Source of the DNA: a bacterium
Lineage (GTDB): Bacteria > UBP15 > UBA6099
Direction: 5' to 3'
NCBI GenBank assembly: GCA_029564595.1
Contig: JAKQPS010000183.1
Location: forward strand, 1 to 64,000
DNA length: 64,000 nucleotides
How positions within the stretch are numbered: the first letter of the stretch is position 1; every line of letters starts with the position of its first letter. A program made the translations under genes and the position numbers. Positions 1 through 8,349 of this stretch are shown here, one piece after another. The notes beneath the pieces are model-generated. The model made no database searches and was not told the origin of the DNA. It saw only the letters and a list, made by a program, of their open reading frames with translations.

Positions 1-27
1 CTCTTGTCAGCGTTGATCGCGATTAAA

Positions 28-45
28 GCGGCGATGAATCGCCGC
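28..45. repeat. Perfect 7-bp hairpin with TGAA loop at the left edge
   Basis: GCGGCGA (28-34) and TCGCCGC (39-45) form a perfect stem around a four-base loop. Neither side has a strong T run, so it is a weak terminator candidate at best. The rest of positions 1-237 shows no convincing gene on either strand. Confidence 0.35.
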
Positions 46-237
46 ACTCCAAAATCAATGCGCCTCGAGAAGATATTTGTTAAGTGAAACGGGGCTTTTT
101 TAGGTTTTACCACTATATGAGTTTCAGGGGGAATCAGGAAAGTTTTTTGAGCACAGGTAAAAATATTAAAAGTGATAGGTAGCGTTGGGGAGAAAAAGCC
201 CGAATTCTAACAAAGGATTTGGAATGAAAGTTCCGGG

Positions 238-657
238 TTAGTCGTTCTGGGGAGGCGTTTCGTTTTGACGCTCCGCGAGTTCCTCGTCGTGCTGTTTGAG
301 CACCGATTCGAGTTTATTGCGGAGGGTTTCTTCTTTGAACGGTTTTAAAAGATAGCCGGACGCGCCGTCGCGGAAAGCCGTTATCACTTTTTCCTTCTTC
401 CCTACGGCGGTCAGCATTATAACCGGGATGTCTCTGGTGTTGGGACTTTCTTTCAGAAGCATAAGAGTGGAGAAGCCGTCGAAACCCGGCATCATAATGT
501 CAAGAAGGATGATGTCGATCCTGTGCTGGTTCGCAATCTCGATGGCCTCATGGCCGTCTCTTGCGGTAAGCACATTGTAGTCGCCCGAAAACACTTCGCT
601 TATCGCCGCGAGCACCACCGGATCGTCGTCGACCGTCAAAAGGGTTTTACGTCCCAT
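238..657 (-). CDS. Single-domain response regulator (CheY-like)
   Basis: A stand-alone receiver domain of about 139 residues. It carries the acidic pocket D10-D12, the phospho-acceptor Asp at about position 53 in the LLDIMMPG motif, the switch Thr at about 83 (MLTAVG) and the conserved Lys at about 105 (LLKPF). No output domain follows, only a short charged, Gln/Asn-rich tail. By family it is phosphorylated by a histidine kinase and acts through protein contact, or relays phosphate. I chose the ATG at 657 because a GGGTGG purine stretch lies just upstream; a GTG nine bases earlier is the alternative. No kinase is nearby, so the partner cannot be named. It is the first gene readable at the left edge and is separated from the next minus-strand gene by about 155 bases. 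Confidence 0.9.
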   Translation of the reverse strand: MGRKTLLTVDDDPVVLAAISEVFSGDYNVLTARDGHEAIEIANQHRIDIILLDIMMPGFDGFSTLMLLKESPNTRDIPVIMLTAVGKKEKVITAFRDGASGYLLKPFKEETLRNKLESVLKQHDEELAERQNETPPQND

Positions 658-812
658 GCCACCCACCCGGAACTGAATATAGTTAATTATATATCCGCGA
701 AAGTCGATTGTCCAAGATAAATTTTCAGCTCATCAAAAACGCCTTGTGAATCAAAAAACAGCAGGTCGCCGGGCTTCAGTCATCCTTTTCAAGCCGTCTA
801 TCGCCGGGCGCG

Positions 813-1148
813 TCACGCGTCCGCTCTTTTGATGACCTTCTGAGCCTTCATCACATCGGCCATGTTGCCTTCGATCCTGATTTTGCCCGTCATGAACGCC
901 GTAGTCGGCTCCACAGAGCCTTCCGCTATGCCCACCCATGTTTCGCAGTCGGTGATTATCGTCGCGGTTGCGTCGTCCACTTCGCCCTGCGCGACCGAGC
1001 AAGAGCCGTTCGATACTGTCATCGCCCAGTTCCCGCCGCCGTCTCCCTCAATCTTGTACGCCACTTTGGCGTCCCAGTCGCCTGCCACTTCAGCGTCGAA
1101 CTGCTCCGGCATCCTTGCAAAGATTTCAGCGCATGTGACCGCCATCAT
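813..1148 (-). CDS. SCP2 sterol-binding domain protein
   Basis: A protein of about 111 residues consisting of a single SCP2-type lipid-binding domain. The recognisable parts are the N-terminal helix (EIFARMPEQFDAE), alternating beta strands with a central substituted-Asp segment (DDATATIITDCETW), and the C-terminal helix motif with FMTGKIRIEGNMADVMKAQKV, which is the most conserved part of the family. The family binds hydrophobic ligands such as fatty acyl chains or sterols; the ligand in this organism is unknown. A purine-rich AGGGGTG precedes two consecutive ATG codons (1148 and 1145), so the exact start is uncertain by one residue. It stands alone, with no obvious operon partner. Confidence 0.85.
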   Translation of the reverse strand: MMAVTCAEIFARMPEQFDAEVAGDWDAKVAYKIEGDGGGNWAMTVSNGSCSVAQGEVDDATATIITDCETWVGIAEGSVEPTTAFMTGKIRIEGNMADVMKAQKVIKRADA

Positions 1149-1274
1149 TCACACCCCTTTAATATTTTAATGGTTGCTAACGGCAGATATCTTAAAAACA
1201 TTTTCGAAAGCGACTGCATCATACCAAACCGGCGGGAAAGATGTCAAGTGAAATAATTCACCAGCGGCAAAGAA

Positions 1275-2327
1275 CTATAGAGAAGTCACGCGCGAAATAT
1301 TCGGCGGATTGTCCGGATCAAGCCCTTTTGCGAGAGCCGCCTTGGCTCCCAGATATTGCATAAAAGGAGCGTATAGCATGCCTCTGTAAAGTTCAGGCGT
1401 TCCGCGCCCTGTCAGTATCGCATAGTCCGCCGAGTCGTCGAAATCCTTTTCTTTTCTGTCGGACATAACCAGAGTCTTCGCGCCCAGCCGCTTTGCCGCT
1501 TTGAGGATTTTCAGTTCAGCGTCCCGGCCCGAGTCCGACATCATGAGAGCGATAAGGCTTGAGGCGTCCGCCGCTGCGCGAGGGCCGTGCAGAAATTCCA
1601 TCGGCGGCATCGCTTCCGTCCTCGCAAGCGCCATCTCCTCAAGCTTCAGCGCGCACTCTCTGGCCACTCCGAGGAACGGCCCTCCGCCCAACACGGTCGT
1701 CCTCTCCACAGCGCATTCATCCAGCAGCCTGTCCGCCACTCTCCGTTGCATCTCGAACGCCGCTCGGCCCTCTTCCGGCAACTGTTCCAGATGATTCACC
1801 GAAGCGTACCTCTCTCCGAGAGCCGCCGCGAACATGTGCGTCACCATCAGCATCGACGTGAACGACTTGGTCATCGTCACGCTTTCCTCGACGCAGTTCT
1901 TCACCGGGAACGCCATGTCGCATTCGGCGCATAACGGGCTTGCGGGATCGCAGCTTATCGCCACGGTGGACGCGCGGTAATTCTTGCGCGCGACGTCAAG
2001 CGCCTGCTCGGTCTCAGGCGTCCGTCCGGACCTCGACATAAACACGAATATGTATTTTCTTTCCTTTTTCAGGTTGTTCCTGTGAAAGTAGCACACTTCC
2101 GAAGACGGCAGCGAAAACGCCATCTCGCCGGTCACCGACCGGAAAGACGACGCGGCGGCGGTGGCGGCGTGCCATGACGACCCGGCCCCGACGAACACCA
2201 CGTCGTCGTATTCTTTCGCCTGAAAATTCTGTTCCACATCCTTTATCAGCAGGTCGATATCATCGACAAGCCCTTTCCAGACATCGAACTGTTCGGCAAT
2301 CTCATTCAGGGTGGCTGTTCCCGGCAT
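1275..2327 (-). CDS. Double-SIS-domain sugar isomerase (GlmS/AgaS-like)
   Basis: About 350 residues with two SIS (sugar isomerase) domains. The first contains FVGAGSSWHAA and the phosphosugar-binding SRSGRTPET motif near residue 100; the second contains GGGPFLGVARECALKLEEM. The C-terminus LDPDNPPNISRVTSL matches the ending typical of GlmS isomerase halves and of AgaS ketose/aldose isomerases. The N-terminal glutaminase domain of GlmS is absent, so it cannot use glutamine alone; amino-sugar deamination or isomerisation is the likely reaction. It is the last gene of a minus-strand run after the GH2 glycosidase and the thymidylyltransferase, which supports a role in processing a released hexosamine or hexose. 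The exact substrate cannot be told from the sequence. Confidence 0.8.
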   Translation of the reverse strand: MPGTATLNEIAEQFDVWKGLVDDIDLLIKDVEQNFQAKEYDDVVFVGAGSSWHAATAAASSFRSVTGEMAFSLPSSEVCYFHRNNLKKERKYIFVFMSRSGRTPETEQALDVARKNYRASTVAISCDPASPLCAECDMAFPVKNCVEESVTMTKSFTSMLMVTHMFAAALGERYASVNHLEQLPEEGRAAFEMQRRVADRLLDECAVERTTVLGGGPFLGVARECALKLEEMALARTEAMPPMEFLHGPRAAADASSLIALMMSDSGRDAELKILKAAKRLGAKTLVMSDRKEKDFDDSADYAILTGRGTPELYRGMLYAPFMQYLGAKAALAKGLDPDNPPNISRVTSL

Positions 2328-2363
2328 GGGCGTCTCCCTTTTCTTTGGTTTCAGGCGTTCGGA

Positions 2364-3428
2364 CTAGAGGAGCGTCGCTTCGCTCTGGTCTCCCAACATA
2401 AAACTCATAGCGCGGGGCGTTCCCGCCGAGCGGGTCACTTTCGCCGCGCGCCCGATAAGACTGTCTGTGATTCTTCCCGCGATATCGGACACCTCGCTGT
2501 CGTCAAGAAGGATGCTGTGCTCGATCTCGCTGTTCACGACCTTCGCGCCCGGCCCGACGGACGTGAACGGCCCGATGTACGAGTTCGACACTTTCGCTCC
2601 GGCCCCTATCACCGCCGGGCCTCTCACCACGCTGTTCTCGATGACCGCGCCCTCTTCCACCGCCACTTTCCCCTCAAGCCTCGAGCAGCCTTCCAGCTTC
2701 ACCTTGCATTCGCAGTCTATCATGTCCAGAATGATGCGGTTGGCCTCCAGCAGGTCTTCCAGCTTGCCGGTGTCTTTCCACCAGCCTTTGATTATGTACG
2801 GCTCCACCGCGTAACCCTTTTCTATGAGCCACGATATCGCGTCCGTTATTTCAAGCTCGCCGCGCCATGAAGGTTTTATCGAGTTGACGGCCTTGAACAC
2901 GTTGGCATCGAACATGTAAACGCCCACCAGAGCTAGGTCCGAGCGCGGCTTTTTTGGTTTTTCCTCGAGCCTGACTATCAGGTTGCCGTTCAGCTCCGCA
3001 ACGCCGAACTGCGACGGGTTTGAAACGCGGGCGAGAAGTATCTGCGAATTCGGCTTGTTCTCGATGAACTGCCCGACCAGTTCGTTTATGCCGTCCCTGA
3101 TGATGTTGTCTCCCAGATACATGACGAAGCGGTCGTCCTTCAGGAAAGGCTCGGCGACCATCACCGCGTGCGCCAGCCCCAGAGGCTCGTCCTGTTCGAT
3201 GTAAGTGATTTTGCAGCCGAAACGGGAGCCGTCCCCCGCCGCCGCTCTGACCTCTTCCTTAGTGTCGCCGACGATGATGCCTATCTCGTTTATTCCGGCT
3301 TTGACTATCGCCTCGATTCCGTAGAAGAGAATCGGCTTGTTCGCGACGGGGATAAGCTGCTTCGCCCTCGTGTAAGTCAAGGGCCTGAGCCTAGTTCCTC
3401 TGCCGCCGCTCAATATAAGACCTTTCAT
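2364..3428 (-). CDS. Glucose-1-phosphate thymidylyltransferase, long form
   Basis: About 354 residues, the usual size of the long (two-domain) RmlA/StrD-type enzymes. The N-terminal nucleotidyltransferase domain opens with the signature GGRGTRLRPLT followed by the catalytic Lys in AKQLIPVANKP, and has the metal-binding YLGDNI loop. Residues from about 245 onward form left-handed beta-helix hexapeptide turns, ending in FMLGDQSEATLL, typical of the family. It joins a sugar 1-phosphate and dTTP (or UTP) to give an NDP-sugar for cell-surface polysaccharide. It lies 10 bases downstream of the GH2 gene and 36 upstream of the SIS gene, so the three are probably one transcript. No dTDP-glucose dehydratase is present in the window, so the true product sugar remains open. 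Confidence 0.85.
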   Translation of the reverse strand: MKGLILSGGRGTRLRPLTYTRAKQLIPVANKPILFYGIEAIVKAGINEIGIIVGDTKEEVRAAAGDGSRFGCKITYIEQDEPLGLAHAVMVAEPFLKDDRFVMYLGDNIIRDGINELVGQFIENKPNSQILLARVSNPSQFGVAELNGNLIVRLEEKPKKPRSDLALVGVYMFDANVFKAVNSIKPSWRGELEITDAISWLIEKGYAVEPYIIKGWWKDTGKLEDLLEANRIILDMIDCECKVKLEGCSRLEGKVAVEEGAVIENSVVRGPAVIGAGAKVSNSYIGPFTSVGPGAKVVNSEIEHSILLDDSEVSDIAGRITDSLIGRAAKVTRSAGTPRAMSFMLGDQSEATLL

Positions 3429-3438
3429 CTTCCGAGCC

Positions 3439-5733
3439 TCATTTCCAGATGATATTGTGCATTAACCAGTCGCCAGCCATGAACAGCTTCTTCGTGGCCT
3501 CCCGGTCGACAATCGTCAAATCGTAGCTGTTGCGCGACAACGCTTTGCCCGCGCGGCTAACCGCGCATTCTATCCGCCAGCCGCCTTCGCCTCTCAACGC
3601 CAGTTCCACCGGTTCGACTTCTATTATACCGTCCCCCGGCATTCTGTCGACATGTCTCTCGACACGGTCGACCTCCACGCCTCCCTTTCCGGTCGCGCTC
3701 ACTGTTATGTCCAGCCCGGAATACTCGACCCGCCTGTCGTTTATCAGGAAAGCCCGCGCTCTCAGCGTCTGGTCAGCCTCGTACGGCCCCAGCGGATACT
3801 CCATTGAAAACAACAGCGGCGAATATATCTCCTTCAATTTCTGATATGCCAGCTTCGGACGCAGATAGTAATCGATCACGCTCCAGCAGACCGACGGCCA
3901 CGGCTCGTTCAACTGCCAGAACATCACCCCTCCGGCCTCGAACCTCCTTCGCCTCATGTGCTCCACCGCCACCTGCAACCCGTGCGCCTGCATCCTCTGC
4001 GTCGCGTCTATGAACGATTCGCAGTCGTAAAAGCCTATCTGTTTGGCGTACCTGAATATCTTCATCAATTGCGCGTCGTGATACGCCCACAGTTCGGCGT
4101 TCCGCCTTTTGACGGAATTCGACAGTATCATCCTGTTTATCGGGTCGTACTCTTCCGCCCTCATCCTGCCGCTAAGCGGGAACTCGTTCAGAGTGTAAGG
4201 GAACTTCGGCTCCACCGGCCACTGGCTCTCCCTTGGAATGAACTCGTCGAGCGACTCCCTGACCGGGACGGACTGCATGCCGAACTCGCTGAGAAAAGAG
4301 GACTGTTCCAACCTGTAGTCGGCGACGTTCGCAAGCCCGTGGAACACCCTCCAGTTGTGGCTTTCGCCTACCGCCGGAGAGCCGCCCCTGAACGGCCTGC
4401 CCCCGCCCCGCTCCCTGACAAGCTTCTCCATCAGGCTTATCAGCCGCCTGTTGAACGTCTGGTTTATCTCGTTGCCCCCGCTGTAATAAACGACGCTGGG
4501 ATGATTGTGCAGCGAGCCGAGTATCCCTGTCGCCTCTTTTCTTAGCAGCCTCCTGAACGCCGCGTCGGCAGGATACGGCTTTCTACCGCATGAGAGCGGG
4601 AACTCTTGCCACACGAGGATTCCGTGTTCGTCGCACAAATCATAGAAAACTTTCTTCTCCCGCAACCCGCCGCCCCAGACTCTCAACATGTTCACGTTTG
4701 CCTGACGGGCCATCTTTATTAGTTTCTCGTAACGCTCTCGGCCCGCCCTGCCCGGCATCGAGTCGCACGGAACCCAGTTGGCTCCCCTTATGTATCTGCG
4801 AGCGTCGTTGATCGCGAACGTCCATCTCTCGTCCGGCCTGTTCTGGTTGGGAAGAAGAGTCACGGAGCGCATCCCGAACCTTGTGTCGGTGTCGTCCAGA
4901 ACCGAGCGCCCCGACTTGCCGCCGCGCAGAGTCGCGGTCAACCTGTACAAATTTGGTTTCCCTTCCTCCCACGGCTGCCACAATTCAGGCTCTTTCATCG
5001 GCAACGATATGATATGCTCCGAGATTCCCGCCGAAGCCTGAATCTTGCGCTCGGTCGTTTTCGTCTCGGATTTGAAGTTGTCCCCTTCGACGGCGAACTC
5101 CGCGGTGATGGCTGTTTCCCGCCTCGAATCCAGCGTCATCCTTACTTGCGCTTCCCAGTAGTCGTCCGTCACCCTGATCGGCTCAACGTCCAACTGGCGG
5201 ATGAAAACATCCCCGGTTCGGATAAGCGTCACCGAGTCCCACAACCCGCAGGTCCTCATGACCGGGGCGAAATCCCAGCCGAAACCCATCTGGCATTTCA
5301 GCGTTTTCTCCCTGTCCGTGAACTGTCCGGCGTACTCGATGTTCACCGCCAGAGAGTTGCGTTTCGCCAACATCTCCGATATCTCGACCACGACGGGGGC
5401 GAACATCCCCTCGTTTTCCTTTATCTTCCTTCCGTTGAAAAAGATGTGCGATTTGTAGTCTATCCCGTCGAACCTCACGAACGTCCTTCCCGGCCCCGGC
5501 GCGGCGTCAATCTCCCTCCTATGCCACCAGTTCCAGTCGTCCACCCACAACGAAAGCTCGTTCTGTTTGCCTATGAACGGGTCCTCTATGAGGCCGTGCC
5601 TGAGCAGGTCCGCCCTGACGTCTCCCGGAACGACTGCCGGCAGCCATCTCGACACCTCGTCCATCCCCTGCCCCTGCATGCACTGACCGATCCGCCATTC
5701 GTCTCCGTCCAGCGATATCTCTTTTCTGGCCAT
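3439..5733 (-). CDS. Glycoside hydrolase family 2 protein (beta-mannosidase-like)
   Basis: A large protein with the GH2 layout: an N-terminal jelly-roll sugar-binding domain (WRIGQ, VPGDVRADLL, DPFIGKQNE, the last typical of beta-mannosidases), an immunoglobulin-like middle domain, and a TIM barrel. Counting from the longest start, the general acid/base is E433 in YYSGGNEIN and the nucleophile is E494 in LSEFGMQS. There is no signal peptide, so a cytoplasmic enzyme acting on imported or recycled oligosaccharide is likely. I prefer the ATG at 5733 (MARKEISLDG) because the family usually begins near there; an in-frame ATG at 5766 with a GAGG upstream is possible. It heads a minus-strand operon with the thymidylyltransferase and SIS genes. 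Confidence 0.85.
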   Translation of the reverse strand: MARKEISLDGDEWRIGQCMQGQGMDEVSRWLPAVVPGDVRADLLRHGLIEDPFIGKQNELSLWVDDWNWWHRREIDAAPGPGRTFVRFDGIDYKSHIFFNGRKIKENEGMFAPVVVEISEMLAKRNSLAVNIEYAGQFTDREKTLKCQMGFGWDFAPVMRTCGLWDSVTLIRTGDVFIRQLDVEPIRVTDDYWEAQVRMTLDSRRETAITAEFAVEGDNFKSETKTTERKIQASAGISEHIISLPMKEPELWQPWEEGKPNLYRLTATLRGGKSGRSVLDDTDTRFGMRSVTLLPNQNRPDERWTFAINDARRYIRGANWVPCDSMPGRAGRERYEKLIKMARQANVNMLRVWGGGLREKKVFYDLCDEHGILVWQEFPLSCGRKPYPADAAFRRLLRKEATGILGSLHNHPSVVYYSGGNEINQTFNRRLISLMEKLVRERGGGRPFRGGSPAVGESHNWRVFHGLANVADYRLEQSSFLSEFGMQSVPVRESLDEFIPRESQWPVEPKFPYTLNEFPLSGRMRAEEYDPINRMILSNSVKRRNAELWAYHDAQLMKIFRYAKQIGFYDCESFIDATQRMQAHGLQVAVEHMRRRRFEAGGVMFWQLNEPWPSVCWSVIDYYLRPKLAYQKLKEIYSPLLFSMEYPLGPYEADQTLRARAFLINDRRVEYSGLDITVSATGKGGVEVDRVERHVDRMPGDGIIEVEPVELALRGEGGWRIECAVSRAGKALSRNSYDLTIVDREATKKLFMAGDWLMHNIIWK

Positions 5734-5959
5734 ATCCTGTGTTCTCCCGGCGAATCCTCCGCGCATCTTTCCTCGCGGACTCCTCGATTCGCTATTGTTT
5801 TACTCCGCCGTCCGGGTCGGTATCCGCCTCAACTTCAACCACACGCCGCACTGCATTCCCGACCGCGCCAATTATATTTTCCGCGCTCTTGCCGTGTCAA
5901 ACGCCGCTGATTCCGCAAAAGACCAATTTTCCTCTCTTTTAACCCTATTCTGCCTGTTC

Positions 5960-5968
5960 TGCTATAAT
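5960..5968 (+). promoter_or_regulatory. Extended -10 promoter candidate for the acyltransferase gene
   Basis: TGCTATAAT, a perfect extended -10 element, lies 66 bases upstream of the acyltransferase start in the roughly 300-base divergent gap between it and the GH2 operon. No good -35 hexamer is seen at 17 bases, which is common for extended -10 promoters. Confidence 0.5.
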
Positions 5969-6034
5969 TTTCATCTGACGAGCGCGACGGAGAGACATCC
6001 CTGCGTCCGCGCGAGATACGAAAGGCCGCAACCG

Positions 6035-6733
6035 ATGACAACGAAAATTGCCGATTTATTCCACCTTGAAGAATTCAGGTTCAAAGACTTTTTTTCAGGA
6101 ATTGAAGCCCCGTGGGAAGCTCTAGCCTCTATCGGCTCATATATAGCTTCTGCGGGAACTCCACGAATCCTCGGCAAGGTGTCCCCCGGCGCGTGGCTCG
6201 AAGGCGACATGATATCCATCGGCGCGGGCAGCGTCGTCGAACCCGGAGCTATGATTATCGGCCCCGCCCTCATCGGCGAAAATTGCGCAATACGTCAAGG
6301 CGCGTATCTTCGCGGCAACGTCATCGCGGGCGACGGCTCGGTCATCGGACACACCACCGAAGTCAAAAATTCCATCTTTCTCAACGGCGCAAAAGCTTCC
6401 CACTTCGCTTATGTCGGCGACAGCATTCTCGGTTCAAATGTCAACCTCGGCGCCGGAACCAAACTCGCAAATTTCAAAGTCGACACTGGCGAACGCTCCG
6501 TATCAGTCCGTTTAGCAGACGGCTCCGCCCTACCCACCGGCAGACGGAAACTCGGAGCCTTAATTGGCGACAACTCCGAACTCGGTTGCAACTCTGTCAC
6601 CATGCCCGGCGCGATTATCGGCAAACGCTGCCTCATCTATCCATGTTCCGTTGTTCGCGGTTATGTGCCTCCCGATACCATTATCAAGCTCCGTCAGGAA
6701 TTCATCGCAACCTCCCGAAAACATCCCGGCTGA
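6035..6733 (+). CDS. Left-handed beta-helix acyltransferase, GlmU C-terminal type
   Basis: About 232 residues made almost entirely of hexapeptide turns of a left-handed beta helix. The stretch from about residue 108 (GHTTEVKNSIFLNGAKASHFAYVGDSILG, given here only in part as GHTTEVKNSIFLNG and YVGDSILG) followed by NLGAGTKLANF is the signature of the acetyl-CoA-binding half of GlmU and archaeal sugar-1-phosphate N-acetyltransferases; the His and the NxGAGT loop are the expected catalytic region. The N-terminal nucleotidyltransferase half is missing, so this is a stand-alone acetyltransferase. I start at the ATG at 6035 because homology begins there and upstream sequence reads as intergenic, with a promoter at 5960-5968. 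The partner uridylyltransferase is not adjacent. Confidence 0.8.
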   Translation: MTTKIADLFHLEEFRFKDFFSGIEAPWEALASIGSYIASAGTPRILGKVSPGAWLEGDMISIGAGSVVEPGAMIIGPALIGENCAIRQGAYLRGNVIAGDGSVIGHTTEVKNSIFLNGAKASHFAYVGDSILGSNVNLGAGTKLANFKVDTGERSVSVRLADGSALPTGRRKLGALIGDNSELGCNSVTMPGAIIGKRCLIYPCSVVRGYVPPDTIIKLRQEFIATSRKHPG

Positions 6734-6755
6734 TTGTCTCAAAAAGCCTTTTAAC

Positions 6756-6791
6756 AATCACAAGTATTCCACAATTGCTGATCTTGTGATT
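6756..6791. promoter_or_regulatory. 9-bp inverted repeat, possible operator
   Basis: AATCACAAG (6756-6764) and CTTGTGATT (6783-6791) are perfect reverse complements 18 bases apart, in the AT-rich gap after the acyltransferase gene. There is no T run after the second arm. It may be an operator or a leader hairpin for the PUR-type gene 165 bases downstream. Confidence 0.35.
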
Positions 6792-6955
6792 ACATCAAAC
6801 GACAAATCAGACACCTGAATATTGATTTAAATCACACAAATATTCCTTTTTTTACTAGCATTTCTTAATTGACACACTACGATATGCTAGCTATATTTTT
6901 ATTTATAGGCGGCGTATGCGGCGTTTTATGGGAAAATTTACTAGTGAGGTGCAGG

Positions 6956-7159
6956 ATGGAGGAGACGACAATCTTCAGCAAGAAAATCATCACAAGGAAC
7001 AAGGCCTTTTTTCTTGATCTTAAAGAGAATCCCAACGGCAAATTCCTGAAAGTGACTGAAAGCAACGGCGAAAAACGCAGTTTCATTTTTATCCCCGAAG
7101 AAGGACTCAAGGAATTCGGCGAATCCATCGGGGAAATCATTAGCGAACACGTCGGCTGA
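6956..7159 (+). CDS. PUR-alpha-like small nucleic-acid-binding protein
   Basis: About 67 residues: METTIFSKK-type opening (MEETTIFSKKI), then KAFFLDLKENPNGKFLKVTES and a closing helix EEGLKEFGESIGEIISE. This strand-strand-strand-strand-helix pattern, with FFLD(L/V)KEN and LKVTES, is that of the bacterial PUR repeat family (annotated DUF3276 in older databases), which binds single-stranded DNA or RNA as a dimer. I take the ATG at 6956 because AGGTG lies just upstream and because homology starts there; a longer reading from 6869 adds a hydrophobic stretch with no ribosome site and is less likely. Function in bacteria is poorly known. Confidence 0.75.
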   Translation: MEETTIFSKKIITRNKAFFLDLKENPNGKFLKVTESNGEKRSFIFIPEEGLKEFGESIGEIISEHVG

Positions 7160-7365
7160 AACAGCGCAAGCGCAATATCACATTTTCTAAAACCTTCGTC
7201 GGTCTTTGTTTATCCAACTTAAAAACACTTCGTTCATTGCGGTTACTATTCATTTCAGACTGCATTTCTCAATGATCCCGGCGCTGTCATCTTCTTAGCC
7301 ATCTCTTCCATCCAATGACCGCTCGCTATTGAGGAGCCATATATGTTCCATTACAATGATTGAGA

Positions 7366-7403
7366 GGCGCGGCGTATTATTAAATCGCAAAATACGCCGC
7401 GCC
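7366..7403. promoter_or_regulatory. 13-bp perfect inverted repeat upstream of the DUF58 gene
   Basis: GGCGCGGCGTATT (7366-7378) pairs perfectly with AATACGCCGCGCC (7391-7403) around a 12-base AT-rich loop, ending 32 bases before the DUF58 start codon. No T run follows on plus, so it is not a standard terminator for that strand. It could be an operator or a 5' leader hairpin. The rest of the 276-base gap (7160-7435) shows nothing else. Confidence 0.5.
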
Positions 7404-7435
7404 CTGCCCGCGGACACTGGAGACAAGCCTAAACA

Positions 7436-8347
7436 ATGCCGAATGGCGATAACAACAAAACGCTATCCCCGGAGTTGATCGATAAAATCGCTCGCATGGA
7501 GTTGACGGCGCGGACCGCCGCCGACGGGCTTCTGGCCGGCATGCACAGATCGAACGCCAAAGGATTCAACGTCGAGTTTCTCGAACACCGGCCTTACAGT
7601 CCGGGCGACGACATCCGGCACATCGACTGGAAAGCGCGCGCAAAAAGCGGAAAGTATTTCATCAAGCTGCGCGAGGAAGAACGCAACATCCAAGCGCACA
7701 TCATCGCGGACGCCAGCGCCTCTATGGACTTCGGAGCCGGAGACTCTTCAAACAAATGGAACCGTTGCGCCCTTCTGGCGTCGTCCGTCGCGTATCTTTT
7801 ACTCAAACAGGGGGACGCCGTAGGGCTGTCGCTAGCCGGAGGGCAAGCGCCTGTGTCCCGCGCGGAGCATCGGGCCTCGCGCGGACAGTTGCACAGGCTG
7901 ATATCCATCCTCGCCGCCGCCCGGCCCGCCGGAGCCGCCTCGCTCGCCGCAGAGCTTGCCGCTTGCGCCGACCTGCTCAAACGACGCTCTTTCGTCATCG
8001 TCTTCTCCGACCTTCTTGAGCCTCCCGAACCTGTCATGGAAAGCCTCAGAGCGCTTCGCGGGCGCGGCAACGACGCCACAATCTTCCACATACTCTCTCC
8101 GGAAGAAACTGATTTCCCGTTCGCAAAGGCGGCTAAATTCATAGACCCGGAATCCGGCGCGTTCATATCGGCGGACCCCTCGGCTGTCAGGGCCGCATAC
8201 ATCAAGGCTCTCTCGTCATTCACTCGCGGTTACCGAGAATTCTGCGCTAGGATGGACATCGACTACGTCAGCGCTCCCACCTCGGCATCCCCTGAAGAAA
8301 CTCTCCTTAAATATCTTGAATCCAGAGGAAGAAGGGCGGGACGGTAG
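7436..8347 (+). CDS. DUF58 domain protein
   Basis: About 303 residues. The DUF58 signature is clear: YSPGDDIRHIDWKARAKSG near residue 60, then a vWA-like core that begins IIADASASMDFG, a degenerate MIDAS-type DxSxS motif, and continues through FVIVFSDLLEP. DUF58 proteins usually sit between a MoxR AAA+ ATPase and membrane vWA proteins, and are thought to help assemble or activate metal-dependent or envelope complexes. Here the membrane partner follows two bases after the stop, but no MoxR gene precedes it. The protein lacks a signal peptide and is probably cytoplasmic or membrane-associated through its partner. Confidence 0.9.
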   Translation: MPNGDNNKTLSPELIDKIARMELTARTAADGLLAGMHRSNAKGFNVEFLEHRPYSPGDDIRHIDWKARAKSGKYFIKLREEERNIQAHIIADASASMDFGAGDSSNKWNRCALLASSVAYLLLKQGDAVGLSLAGGQAPVSRAEHRASRGQLHRLISILAAARPAGAASLAAELAACADLLKRRSFVIVFSDLLEPPEPVMESLRALRGRGNDATIFHILSPEETDFPFAKAAKFIDPESGAFISADPSAVRAAYIKALSSFTRGYREFCARMDIDYVSAPTSASPEETLLKYLESRGRRAGR

Positions 8348-8349
8348 AA

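Noticed and set aside
5014-5910. A 298-codon open frame opposite the GH2 gene
   Set aside because: Antisense to a clear GH2 enzyme, with Arg/Pro/His-rich composition and no family motif.
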